Assembly: GCA_003557825.1 (NCBI GenBank)
Contig: PWNM01000193.1
Coordinates: forward strand, 1 to 15,652
Direction: 5' to 3'
DNA from: Candidatus Hydrogenedentota bacterium
GTDB lineage: Bacteria; Hydrogenedentota; Hydrogenedentia; Hydrogenedentales; SLHB01
Length of the DNA stretch: 15,652 nucleotides
Shown here: in pieces, positions 1-7,788 of the stretch
Numbering within the stretch: the first letter of the stretch is position 1
How the letters are laid out: the number at the start of each line of letters is the position of its first letter
Made by a program: the position numbers and the translations under genes
Notes under the pieces: model-generated
Databases searched by the model: none
What the model was told of the DNA's origin: nothing
Seen by the model: the letters and a program-made list of their open reading frames with translations, nothing else

Positions 1-996
1 CAGCGCCTCGATCTGGTCGGGATCGAGGCGGGCATCGCGGACGATGAGCTCGATTTTGCGCTGGGACAGGGTGAGCCGGCGTTCGGCATCGAATACGGCG
101 TCGCGGTCGACGCCGAGTTTGTCGGCGGCGGAGGCGGTCCGGCGGATGCGCACGGCCATCTTGTGGATCTCTTCGGCGTTGTATCCGATCTCGCGTTCGA
201 CGCGGTCGATCTCGTCGTAGGCGGTGCTGATGCGCCGCTTGAGACTCTTGATCTTCCGGGCGATCTTCATGATCTCTTTGCTTTTGAGCTTGAACCGGCT
301 GACGAGTTCGGCCTGTTCTTCGGCAATTTCCTGGTAGCGGGCCACAATGTTCTGCATGCTCTGGTCGGACAGATTGGAGCGTTTGGCCCGTTTTTCGTTG
401 GCATCGAGTTTTTTCTCGAGTTCGGCCAACTCTTCCATGATGCCGGGGATCTGTTTGACGAAGGCCTCTTGCTCTTTGGGCTCTTCGATGTCGGTGATTT
501 GGGCAAAGCTGAGGCGGCCGGCGACGATGCGGGCGGCGAGCATGCTGATTTCTTTGATAGTATAAGGCGTGCCCAATAGCAGGTTGGTCAGCTCGTCTTC
601 GGCGGCCTCGATGCGCTTGGCAATGGTGACCTCCTGGTCTTTGGTCAACAGTGGGACGCGGCCCATCTCGCGCAGATACATGCGGACGGGGTCGTCGGCC
701 CGTTCGAGTCGGGTATGAGCCGCCTCGCGACGAGCTTCGGCGCGCTTGGCCTGCCGTTCTTTTTGTTCGTTTTGGGTCTGGGTTTCCTGGTCGACCCGCA
801 GTTCATCGACGATTTCGATGTCCATGCCGCTGAGCTTGACCATGACTTCGTCAATGTCTTCCGATGTGGCGTCTTCGGGCAGGAGTTCGTTGAGCTCGTC
901 GTAGGTCAACGATCCCTTTTCCTGGGCCATATCGAGCGCTTTTTTCGCGCTATCCGTGTCTTTTTTCTGCTTTTCCTTGGTGGGGATGATCGCCAT
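1..996 (-). CDS. rpoD: RNA polymerase housekeeping sigma factor RpoD (sigma-70), N-terminal part
   Basis: Primary sigma factor that directs RNA polymerase to housekeeping promoters. Only the first 332 residues lie in the window; the gene runs off the left edge, so core regions 2-4 are not visible. Residues about 25-65 look like the acidic region 1.1. Residues 101-130 are a classic region 1.2 (DPVRMYLREMGRVPLLTKDQ then EVTIAKRIE). The long charged helical stretch from about 180 to 332 corresponds to the non-conserved region seen in full-length RpoD but not in alternative sigmas. The chosen ATG at 996 has GGAG about 8 bases upstream; an in-frame ATG at 1032, also with a purine-rich site in front, would add 12 residues. 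It lies 84 bp downstream of dnaG on the same strand with no clear terminator between, so it is probably co-transcribed. Confidence 0.95.
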   Translation of the reverse strand, partial: MAIIPTKEKQKKDTDSAKKALDMAQEKGSLTYDELNELLPEDATSEDIDEVMVKLSGMDIEIVDELRVDQETQTQNEQKERQAKRAEARREAAHTRLERADDPVRMYLREMGRVPLLTKDQEVTIAKRIEAAEDELTNLLLGTPYTIKEISMLAARIVAGRLSFAQITDIEEPKEQEAFVKQIPGIMEELAELEKKLDANEKRAKRSNLSDQSMQNIVARYQEIAEEQAELVSRFKLKSKEIMKIARKIKSLKRRISTAYDEIDRVEREIGYNAEEIHKMAVRIRRTASAADKLGVDRDAVFDAERRLTLSQRKIELIVRDARLDPDQIEAL

Positions 997-1080
997 GTTG
1001 TTTGTCACTCCCTGGTCACCTGTTGTCACCATTTTCTTTCCCTAACCATAAAACAATAAAGACGTGACAGGAACAGCGGG

Positions 1081-2856
1081 TCAGAATGGCCCGATCTGTT
1101 CTTGTCTTTGTTTTGCCTCTATTATCTTGTTTAACAATTCTGCAGCGGATTTTCCATCACGTTGCTTGTGATAGTCTCCGTGCAACGTCTTCAACTCTTG
1201 CGCAACGGTGTCGCCCTGGAGCCGTTTGAGTCGTTTCTCTACCAATTCTTCGGCTTTTGCCGGGGCCAAGGGTTCGTAGTTGACGGCGGCGGCATAAAGG
1301 GCCTTGGCATCCTCGGACTCAAGCTGCTCGCCCGTCACATCTGGTCCAGTATTGAACAACGCAATTAATACCTCTTCAAGAGGACGCGGTTTCACGGTCA
1401 ACTCGGCTACGGCCTGTTTCGCCTGGTCCATGAGGGCCGCTTCCTGAAGCAAGGCGCTCACAAAGGCGCAATCGTCGTGATTGACCTTCGGCGGCTTGGG
1501 CGTCTCCGGCGTGCGCGACTGAATGGCCGCCTCGCGATTGGCCGAATCGACGCTCATCTTCTCGAATTCGCGCCGGACAGCCCACGGGTCGAGCCGCAGG
1601 GCCTCGGCCGTTTCTTTCAAGTACTCCTGCCGCCGGAGGGCGTCGTTTACGCCCCTCAATATGGCAAACAGTTCGCGGGCCACTTCCGTGCGGCCTTCGA
1701 TCGTGCCCAACCGGTCTTGGCTCATGGCCACATAGAACCGGATAAAGCCTTGGGCAGCGTCGATCTCCTGCCGGAACCGCTCGGGACCTTCGGCGCGGAT
1801 GAAATCATCCGGATCCTGCCCCTTTGGCAACAACAACGCCCGGACGGTTAGTCCGGCATCGGTCAACAAGCCTATGCCGCGCAAGGCCGCCCGAACGCCC
1901 GCCGCGTCGCCGTCGAATACCACGACCACCTCGTTGACGTAGCGTTTGATGAGCTTGGCCTGTTCTTGGGTCAGGGCCGTGCCGCAGGGGGCCACCACGC
2001 ATTCGATGCCGCTGTCGAAACACCGCATCAGGTCGAAATATCCCTCGACCAGAATGGCCCGTTTCTCGGCGCGCATGGCGTCGCGGGCTTCGTATAACCC
2101 GTAGAGCACCCGGCTCTTCTTGTACACCGGGTTCTCCGGGGTATTGATGTATTTCGCCACATTGGGCTCGTTGCTCAGGTCGCGGCCGCCAAAGGCCACG
2201 ATATTGCCCGACGTATCGCGAATCGGGATTACCAATCTATCCCGGAAAAATGCATACCGCCGCCCGCGGTCGCTGCTGCGGATCAACCCCGACGCGTCCA
2301 ATACGGCATCCGAAAACCGGGCCTTGCGCAAGGCCTGCACCAAGGCGTCCCAGTCGTTGGGAGCATAGCCAAGGCCGAACCGCTTGATGGTCTCGGGCTG
2401 GAGCGCGCGGGACTTGAGATATTGCCGGGCCGCGCCGCCTTTGAGCGGGTCTTCCATGGTTTTCCGGAAATACTGGGCCGCCTGTTTGCCCAATTCGAGC
2501 AACTGCTGCCGGACATACTCATCTTTATCGTCCCGTTCGCTCAGGGCAGGCAACCGCACGCCGCCCCGATCAGCCAGCCGTCGCAGGGCATCGCCAAAGG
2601 GCAGCCCTTCGAAGTCCTGGAGGAATTTCAACGCATCGCCCCCTTTTCCACAGCCGAAGCAGTAGTAAAACTGTCGGTCGCGACTGACGGAAAACGAGGG
2701 GGTTTTTTCTTGATGGAAGGGACACAAGCCCTTAAACCTGCCGGAGCCGGCCGATTTCAAGTCGATCGCAGCCCCGATGATATCGACGATGTCATTCGCG
2801 GCCAGGACCTCCGCGATGACCTCTTTGGAGTACGCACGCAAATTCTTGCAGTACAA
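1081..2856 (-). CDS. dnaG: DNA primase DnaG
   Basis: Makes the RNA primers for DNA replication and works with the replicative helicase. Order of domains: N-terminal CHC2 zinc-binding domain with ligands C45, H48, C66 and C69 (LCPFHQEKTPSFSV, then YYCFGCGKGGD); catalytic core with the FGGR motif at 222-225 and the KYINTPENPVYKKS segment at 235-248; TOPRIM domain with EGYFD at 271-275 and the DGD metal site at 315-317; and a divergent helical C-terminal region from about 430, expected to bind helicase. Length (about 590 aa) is normal. There is no ATG near the N-terminus: a TGA directly precedes the TTG at 2856, and the only close alternative is a TTG at 2841, which would start at the conserved part (RAYSKEVI). 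Neither has a strong ribosome site. First gene of the visible dnaG-rpoD operon. Confidence 0.96.
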   Translation of the reverse strand: MYCKNLRAYSKEVIAEVLAANDIVDIIGAAIDLKSAGSGRFKGLCPFHQEKTPSFSVSRDRQFYYCFGCGKGGDALKFLQDFEGLPFGDALRRLADRGGVRLPALSERDDKDEYVRQQLLELGKQAAQYFRKTMEDPLKGGAARQYLKSRALQPETIKRFGLGYAPNDWDALVQALRKARFSDAVLDASGLIRSSDRGRRYAFFRDRLVIPIRDTSGNIVAFGGRDLSNEPNVAKYINTPENPVYKKSRVLYGLYEARDAMRAEKRAILVEGYFDLMRCFDSGIECVVAPCGTALTQEQAKLIKRYVNEVVVVFDGDAAGVRAALRGIGLLTDAGLTVRALLLPKGQDPDDFIRAEGPERFRQEIDAAQGFIRFYVAMSQDRLGTIEGRTEVARELFAILRGVNDALRRQEYLKETAEALRLDPWAVRREFEKMSVDSANREAAIQSRTPETPKPPKVNHDDCAFVSALLQEAALMDQAKQAVAELTVKPRPLEEVLIALFNTGPDVTGEQLESEDAKALYAAAVNYEPLAPAKAEELVEKRLKRLQGDTVAQELKTLHGDYHKQRDGKSAAELLNKIIEAKQRQEQIGPF

Positions 2857-2942
2857 TCACTTAGGGTTTGCTGGGACTCAACGGAAGCACCATGCATTCC
2901 GCAACACAGCCTTTGTGCCCAACCTCAGACGGCTTACAATAC

Positions 2943-2973
2943 CGCCGACAAGGCGTAACTCGCCTTTGAGGCG
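2943..2973 (-). promoter_or_regulatory. Alternating hairpin arms in the dnaG leader
   Basis: On the minus strand the leader reads four short complementary arms in a row: CGCCT (2969-2973), AGGCG (2961-2965), CGCC (2952-2955) and GGCG (2943-2946). Arm 1 can pair with arm 2, arm 2 with arm 3, or arm 3 with arm 4, so different hairpins exclude each other, as in attenuators. It lies between the predicted transcription start (about 2980) and the dnaG start. There is no obvious U-run terminator after it, and the arms are only 4-5 bp, so a regulatory role is an inference. Confidence 0.3.
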
Positions 2974-2986
2974 TCAACTGTTTGAA

Positions 2987-3015
2987 AGTTTACCACAGGA
3001 TCGCCCCCGTGTCAA
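2987..3015 (-). promoter_or_regulatory. Sigma-70-type promoter for dnaG-rpoD
   Basis: On the minus strand a perfect -35 box TTGACA (3010-3015) is followed by a 17-bp spacer and TAAACT (2987-2992), with TG one base before the -10 (an extended -10). Predicted start is near 2980, giving a leader of roughly 125 bases before the TTG start of dnaG. Confidence 0.75.
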
Positions 3016-3030
3016 ATGGGATTTTCTATG

Positions 3031-3066
3031 CCGGTTCCGGCCCGAAATTGAAACTACGGGAACCGG
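3031..3066. promoter_or_regulatory. 8-bp inverted repeat around the GH38 operon -35 box
   Basis: CCGGTTCC at 3031-3038 and GGAACCGG at 3059-3066 are perfect inverted copies, 20 bp apart. The -35 box of the predicted mannosidase promoter lies between them and the right arm is inside the promoter spacer. The placement suits a dimeric repressor site, but no regulator gene is adjacent, so this is inference. Confidence 0.35.
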
Positions 3067-3076
3067 GGCTTACAAT
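3048..3076 (+). promoter_or_regulatory. Sigma-70-type promoter for the GH38 operon
   Basis: TTGAAA (3048-3053), a 17-bp spacer, then TACAAT (3071-3076); both boxes match consensus at 5 of 6 positions. Predicted start is near 3083, about 55 bases before the mannosidase ATG. The same ten bases GGCTTACAAT also occur at 2931-2940, where the upstream -35 match is poor, so a second weaker promoter there is possible. Confidence 0.65.
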
Positions 3077-3137
3077 GCGCCGTTACCGGTGTCCGGCATA
3101 GGCCGCGGCACGGTGTAACCCATAGAAAGGATCGTTC

Positions 3138-5585
3138 ATGGCGCCACCGACGGCAACACTCCACCTGGTAGGCCACGGCCACATCGACCCGACGTGGCTT
3201 TGGCGTTGGACCGAGGGCTACGAGGAGGTGCGGGCCACCTTCCGCAGCGCCTTGGACCGCATGCGCGAAACGCCCGATTTCACCTTCACCGCGAGCAGCG
3301 CGTGTTTTTACGCTTGGATCCAGGCCTGCGAGCCCGATATGTTCGCCGAGATCCGCGACCGGGTTCAAGAAGGCCGCTGGGAACTCGCCGGCGGGTTCTG
3401 GGTTGAGCCGGACTGCAACATCCCGAGCGGCGAGGCCTTCGTGCGCCATGGGCTGTATAGCCAAGCCTTTTTCGAAGAGGCCTTCGGCGCATCGGCCACG
3501 GTGGGATTCAACCCGGACAGCTTCGGCCATGCCGGAACCTTGCCCCAGATCCTGCGCGGTCTCGGCCTCGACAGCTATGTATTCACCCGTCCCGCTCCGC
3601 CCTTCGAGCATCCTTTTCGCGGGGGAACCACGTTCCACTGGCGGGCGGCCGATGGCTCGGAAGTCATCGCCTGCGCCATTCCCGAAGGCTACAACGGCGA
3701 CGCCGGCCACATCCGCTGGGCCATGGACCACCTGCCCTGGCGGGCCCATCATACCCCCGAGATGTCCCACTTCCTGTGCTTCTACGGCGTGGGCAACCAC
3801 GGCGGCGGCCCGACCAAGGAGGCCATCGCAGCCATCGAAAAGGCGCGGACCTCGGGACCGCCTATTGTGCAGTTCTCGACGTTGGTGGCCTATGTGGAAG
3901 CTGTCCGCAACTCGAAGGCCCCCCACGCCCTGCCGGTCATTGCCGACGACCTGCAACACCATGCCCAGGGCTGCTATACCGCTCACGCCGGGATCAAACG
4001 GTGGAACCGCCGGGCCGAACAAGGCCTGATGACCGCCGAACGCCTGGCCGCCATGACGTGGAGCGTTCAGGGACATCCCTACCCCCAACAACGGCTGCAA
4101 GAGGCCTGGAAACTGGTGCTTTACAACCAGTTCCACGATATCCTGGCCGGAACCAGCATCGAAACAAGCTACGACGACGCCCGGGACCAGCTCGGGGCGG
4201 CAACCCATACGGCCACGGATGTGGCCAACGAATCCCTGCAAGCCCTGGCCCGCGACATCGACACAACGCCGCCGGGGAACACGTTGGTGGTCGTCAATCC
4301 GTTGCCGTGGCCGGTGCGCCAAACCGTAAAAGCCTCGGCCATAGTGGCCCGGGGTCTCGAAACGCCGCTCCATCTGGTGGACGACCACGAGAAGCCCGTC
4401 TCGGTCCAACCGGTTCAGGGCGAACGCATCGGCCACACGGATTACGCCTTCACCGCTGACTTGCCGTCATTGGGATACCGCTGTTTTCATGCCCGCTCGG
4501 GGATCGTCTCGGTACCCGGCGATGCGCCCCTTGATGGGGGGCGGACCTGGCTCGAAAACAGCGTCTGGCGCATCGAAGTGGATCCCGATACGGGCTGGAT
4601 CACGCGGCTCTACGACAAACAGGCGGAGGTGGAGACGCTGCATCGGGGCAATGTGCTGGTCTGCCTGGTGGATCAGTCCGACACCTGGAGTCATGGATAT
4701 GCGGAATGGCGCGTCGAGGCGGGGCGCTTTGCCGAGGCCCGCTGCGAACTCCTCGAATGCGGACCGGTCCGCGCCACGCTGCGCATCACCCAGCGCTACG
4801 GCCAGTCTCGCGCCGAACAGACCATCACCTTGTATCGCGACACCGATCAGATCCACTGCCGTTTCCGCATCAACTGGCAGGAACGGTATACCTTTCTGAA
4901 GCTGCAACAAGAAACGACCGTCGCAAACGGGACCGCCACGTGCGACACGGCCTACGGATTTCAGCCGCGCAACACCCGGGGGACCGAGGAACTCTGCCAG
5001 ATGTGGGTCGACCTGACCGGAATGGTCGGCGATACCCCCTACGGCTTTGCCCTGCTCAACGACGGAAAATACGGCTACGACATCCGCGGAAACACCATGC
5101 GGCTGTCCTTGCTGCGGAGTCCCGCCTACGCCTTCCACGATCCCTCGCGCCATCCGAGCGATGAACCGTGGCCCATCATGGATCAAGGGTGGCATGTCTT
5201 CGATGTGGGGTTGGTCCCCCATGCCGGCTCGTGGCAGCATGCGGGCGTCGTTCGCCGCGCTTGGGAATTGAACGCGCCGGCCTTTGTCCATGCCGAGTCG
5301 GCCCACCACGGTCCCTTACCGGGGCGGCTCTCTTTCCTGGCCGCCGAATCGGACCACGTGGCCCTCACCGCGGTCAAGCAGAGCGAAGACGGCAAGACCC
5401 TGATCGTGCGCGGGTATGAAACCGCCGGGCGGGACGTCGAGACAGTGCTGACCTTTCCTTGGAACGACCGGGCCTTCCCCATTCGCTTGCGCGCCCACGG
5501 CATCGCCACCTTTAAGGTCGATCTGCGAAAATGGACCATCGAAGAAGTCACCTTGCGCGAAAGCCCCACGGGAGGCCATCGATGA
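3138..5585 (+). CDS. Glycoside hydrolase family 38 alpha-mannosidase
   Basis: Zinc-dependent retaining alpha-mannosidase that releases mannose from the non-reducing ends of mannosides. The GH38 catalytic signatures are all present: the zinc-binding HxD in GHGHIDPTWLW (H15, D17), the nucleophile aspartate in NPDSFGHAG (D127), the YGVGNHGGGPT motif at 216-226, and the third-helix NQFHDILAGTS with zinc ligand H333. The rest (about 380-815) matches the beta-rich C-terminal domains of the family, and 815 aa is a normal length. There is no signal peptide or membrane segment, so it should act in the cytoplasm, probably on imported or recycled mannosides. Start chosen by a strong AGAAAGGA site 6 bases upstream (3124-3131). 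Its stop overlaps the next start as ATGA. Exact substrate linkage cannot be told from sequence. Confidence 0.93.
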   Translation: MAPPTATLHLVGHGHIDPTWLWRWTEGYEEVRATFRSALDRMRETPDFTFTASSACFYAWIQACEPDMFAEIRDRVQEGRWELAGGFWVEPDCNIPSGEAFVRHGLYSQAFFEEAFGASATVGFNPDSFGHAGTLPQILRGLGLDSYVFTRPAPPFEHPFRGGTTFHWRAADGSEVIACAIPEGYNGDAGHIRWAMDHLPWRAHHTPEMSHFLCFYGVGNHGGGPTKEAIAAIEKARTSGPPIVQFSTLVAYVEAVRNSKAPHALPVIADDLQHHAQGCYTAHAGIKRWNRRAEQGLMTAERLAAMTWSVQGHPYPQQRLQEAWKLVLYNQFHDILAGTSIETSYDDARDQLGAATHTATDVANESLQALARDIDTTPPGNTLVVVNPLPWPVRQTVKASAIVARGLETPLHLVDDHEKPVSVQPVQGERIGHTDYAFTADLPSLGYRCFHARSGIVSVPGDAPLDGGRTWLENSVWRIEVDPDTGWITRLYDKQAEVETLHRGNVLVCLVDQSDTWSHGYAEWRVEAGRFAEARCELLECGPVRATLRITQRYGQSRAEQTITLYRDTDQIHCRFRINWQERYTFLKLQQETTVANGTATCDTAYGFQPRNTRGTEELCQMWVDLTGMVGDTPYGFALLNDGKYGYDIRGNTMRLSLLRSPAYAFHDPSRHPSDEPWPIMDQGWHVFDVGLVPHAGSWQHAGVVRRAWELNAPAFVHAESAHHGPLPGRLSFLAAESDHVALTAVKQSEDGKTLIVRGYETAGRDVETVLTFPWNDRAFPIRLRAHGIATFKVDLRKWTIEEVTLRESPTGGHR

Positions 5586-6034
5586 ATCTGGAAGCCGTCG
5601 AGCAGACCTGTCTGAGTTACCTAAAACAAACGGAACGGCCCCTGGTTCCACTCGACAATTTGCTGACCCATTTGCATCGGAATCCGGAGTGCGCCGACGT
5701 GGGCAAGGGCGAACTGCTGGCCTTTCTCCGTCGGCACGAGCTGTTCGAAGTGGTCGAACCCGTAGGGTTGGCGGCCGACCCCGAAGGGGAAAAGGCCATG
5801 GCCGAAGCGGGCTTGCCCGTGGGACCCCAGGTGGTACTCTGCACCCGGGTACCCTCTTCGCGCGAGTTCGCCCAGATGATGCACGACCAGATGATGGCCC
5901 TCATCGAGGCCTTATCTCGGGCGGTGGATGAAGCCCAGGCCGAAGGGCAAATCGAACAGGTACAGAAAGCCGGGAAGTTGCTCGACCGGGCCAAGATGCT
6001 CCGCGACCGCATGGCAGCCCATCTGAAACCATGA
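5582..6034 (+). CDS. Uncharacterised 150-aa protein with C-terminal coiled-coil-like helices
   Basis: I do not recognise this family. Residues 1-60 (from NLEAVEQTCLSYLKQTERP to FEVVEP) have the helix-helix-helix-strand look of a small winged-helix-like domain. The middle (about 62-88) is a linker ending in a short strand (PQVVLCTRV). Residues 93-148 are strongly amphipathic and charged, and likely form two long helices that could dimerise. There are no membrane segments, signal peptide or catalytic motif. The start is set by GGGAGG 6 bases upstream (5570-5575), inside the mannosidase gene; the ATG overlaps that gene's stop by ATGA, and its own stop overlaps the next gene in the same way. This coupling implies balanced expression with its neighbours. 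A longer in-frame reading from 5531 is rejected because it would overlap the mannosidase by 55 bases without a ribosome site. Confidence 0.8.
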   Translation: MNLEAVEQTCLSYLKQTERPLVPLDNLLTHLHRNPECADVGKGELLAFLRRHELFEVVEPVGLAADPEGEKAMAEAGLPVGPQVVLCTRVPSSREFAQMMHDQMMALIEALSRAVDEAQAEGQIEQVQKAGKLLDRAKMLRDRMAAHLKP

Positions 6035-7197
6035 GCCGTCGCCCCCGTCTTGAGCCATTTACGGACATCCTCCATGCTCGGTTTGTCGCGCGGCCCAATC
6101 GATTCCGGGTCCGTTGCGCCCTGATGGATGGGACGACGGTTGACGCCTTTCTGCCCAATCCGGGACGCATGTGGGAGCTGCTCTGGCCGGGGGTGATCCT
6201 GTATCTGGTGAGGCGCCCCGAAGACCGACCGGAGCGCAAGACCGCGTACACCGTCGTGGCGGTCGAGCGGGAGGGCCATCCGGTATTCCTCCATACCCAT
6301 GTTACCAACGACGTGGCCGAATACCTGATCGAATCGGACCGCATTCCGGCGTTGCACGGCGCGCGCATTGCCCAACGTGAAGTCGCCGTAGGCCGCAGCC
6401 GGTTCGATTTTGTCGTCGAACAGGACGGCTGCGCCATCTACCTCGAAGTGAAATCCTGCACCCTCTTTGGCAATGGCGTGGCCATGTTTCCCGATGCCGT
6501 GACCGACCGGGGCCGCCGCCATCTGCTCCACCTGGCCGAGATGGCCCGCGATGGTCTGCCCACGGCCGTGCTTTTTGTCATCCACTATCCCCACGTGGAC
6601 TGGTTCATGCCCGACTACCACACGGACCCGGCCTTTGCAGCGGCGTTGCTCGAAGTGCGCGACACCGTGCAGGTGCTGGCAGCGGCGGTGGAATGGCGTT
6701 CCGACCTCACCCTCGGACCCACAGTGAAGACCCCGGCCATTCCCTGGGATTACATCGCCCAGGAATGCGTCGACCGGGGCGCCTATTTGTTGGACCTCGA
6801 ACTGGCCGAGGGAACAACCGTGGCGGTGGGCGAGCTCGGGCCCATCCATTTTGAGCGAGGTCATTATATCTATGTGGGTTCTGCCATGGGCGGGCTGGCC
6901 GCCCGTATGGCCCGGCATACGCGCAAACGGAAAAAGCTCCGCTGGCATGTAGACTACCTGCGCCAGGCCGCCACGGATTGCACGGCTCTGCCCATCCGGT
7001 CCTCCAAACGGATCGAGTGCGCCCTGGCCCAGGCTTTGACCGACGCCGGATTCGCCCTCGGACCCAAACGATTCGGCAGCAGCGATTGCGCCTGCCCCGG
7101 CCACCTCTTTTACAGCCCCGAACCGCCCCTCCACCGGACCGCCATCCACACCGTATTGCAGCAATTCCGCATGGCCCCGCCGGACGTCTCTCGTTGA
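6031..7197 (+). CDS. sfsA: SfsA-type nuclease fused to a C-terminal GIY-YIG (DUF123) domain
   Basis: Residues 1-225 are SfsA (named for sugar fermentation stimulation in E. coli; the family is a DNA/RNA nuclease): N-terminal OB-like part with FLPNPGRMWELL (40-51), then a PD-(D/E)xK core with FDFVVE (D126) and YLEVKSCTL (E139, K141), and the conserved AMFPDAVTDRGRRHL (151-165). Residues 249-362 are a second domain of the DUF123 GIY-YIG type: GAYLLDLEL (250-258), GHYIYVGSAMGG (277-288), an arginine-rich helix with RWHVDYL (304-310), a glutamate in RIECAL (E329) and the terminal CxCxxH motif (C353, C355, H358). SfsA alone is about 230-240 aa, so this is a true two-domain fusion. The start overlaps the preceding stop (ATGA) and has only a weak ribosome site, suggesting translational coupling. 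Confidence 0.9.
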   Translation: MSRRPRLEPFTDILHARFVARPNRFRVRCALMDGTTVDAFLPNPGRMWELLWPGVILYLVRRPEDRPERKTAYTVVAVEREGHPVFLHTHVTNDVAEYLIESDRIPALHGARIAQREVAVGRSRFDFVVEQDGCAIYLEVKSCTLFGNGVAMFPDAVTDRGRRHLLHLAEMARDGLPTAVLFVIHYPHVDWFMPDYHTDPAFAAALLEVRDTVQVLAAAVEWRSDLTLGPTVKTPAIPWDYIAQECVDRGAYLLDLELAEGTTVAVGELGPIHFERGHYIYVGSAMGGLAARMARHTRKRKKLRWHVDYLRQAATDCTALPIRSSKRIECALAQALTDAGFALGPKRFGSSDCACPGHLFYSPEPPLHRTAIHTVLQQFRMAPPDVSR

Positions 7198-7329
7198 TTC
7201 AGTTCGAGAAGCCCGGCCAGATGATCGGTTGTTATTGCGCGAAGTTAGAAGAGAGTGAACACTTTCCTGCAATTTGGGACAGGATCGAGTCAGTATGCAT
7301 TGCACGGGCAGCCTACCCTATCAATCGGG

Positions 7330-7668
7330 CTATTCCGACTCTCCAACGAATACGATAGTCACCAGCAATACGCAATCGGAAATCGCCTCGATGGAATGCA
7401 GTTCTCCGCCTTCGAGGTAGAGCCATTCCCCGGCGCGTATAGTCTGCGGCTCCGCTCCCACCACGAACCGTGCTTCGCCGCGAAGGCATTGCACTGTGAT
7501 GGGGCCGTCCAGCTTGTGAGGCGGCACAGTGTTCCATGCGCGGATAAACATTCGAATCACTTCGAAGTGCTTCGTCTTGACCAGCGCCACGGTGTGGGTA
7601 TCGGTATTTTCGGGACCGAAGGTTTTCAGGTCGATGACTTCGCCCGGAGTGGCATGTTCAATGGCCAT
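7330..7668 (-). CDS. Small cupin-domain protein
   Basis: 112-aa single-domain cupin (double-stranded beta-helix). The first cupin motif is around residues 48-68 (VPPHKLDGPITVQCLRGEA) and the second around 78-98, with the glycine turn RAGEWLYLEGGELHSIEAI and a histidine at 91. Motif 1 keeps one histidine (H51) but lacks the usual second one two residues on (L53), so metal binding may be altered or lost. The start was chosen for AAAGGGAGAACC directly before the ATG at 7668; the frame stays open to a GTG at 7740 with no supporting site. It is convergent with the SfsA fusion and divergent from the aminotransferase. Function unknown: such proteins may be isomerases, dioxygenases or binding proteins. 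Confidence 0.75.
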   Translation of the reverse strand: MAIEHATPGEVIDLKTFGPENTDTHTVALVKTKHFEVIRMFIRAWNTVPPHKLDGPITVQCLRGEARFVVGAEPQTIRAGEWLYLEGGELHSIEAISDCVLLVTIVFVGESE

Positions 7669-7788
7669 GGTTCTCCCTTTCGCTCGGCGTGGATGAATGG
7701 CTCGCAAAGACATCAGCGTTTTGCGGTCAGCCGTAACCACTCCGTTTACTGCACAATAAACCTGCTTTGGTCAACATTGATTTCACGA

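Noticed and set aside
163..579. 138-codon acidic open frame on the plus strand
   Set aside because: Antisense to rpoD region encoding its charged helices, which explains its odd composition.
3054..4436. 460-codon open frame on the minus strand inside the mannosidase gene
   Set aside because: Antisense to a clear GH38 gene; composition is glycine- and valine-rich without any recognisable domain, as expected from a GC-rich shadow frame.
5617..7305. 562-codon open frame on the minus strand
   Set aside because: Antisense to the 150-aa protein and the SfsA/GIY-YIG fusion, both of which have better starts and recognisable or coherent protein sequence.
7198..7329. Convergent gap between the SfsA fusion and the cupin gene, examined for a terminator
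   Set aside because: No stem-loop with a T-run was found on either strand; nothing else recognisable in it.
7745..7774. TTGACC on the minus strand as a cupin promoter -35
   Set aside because: No -10 box with more than two or three consensus bases at 16-18 bp spacing.
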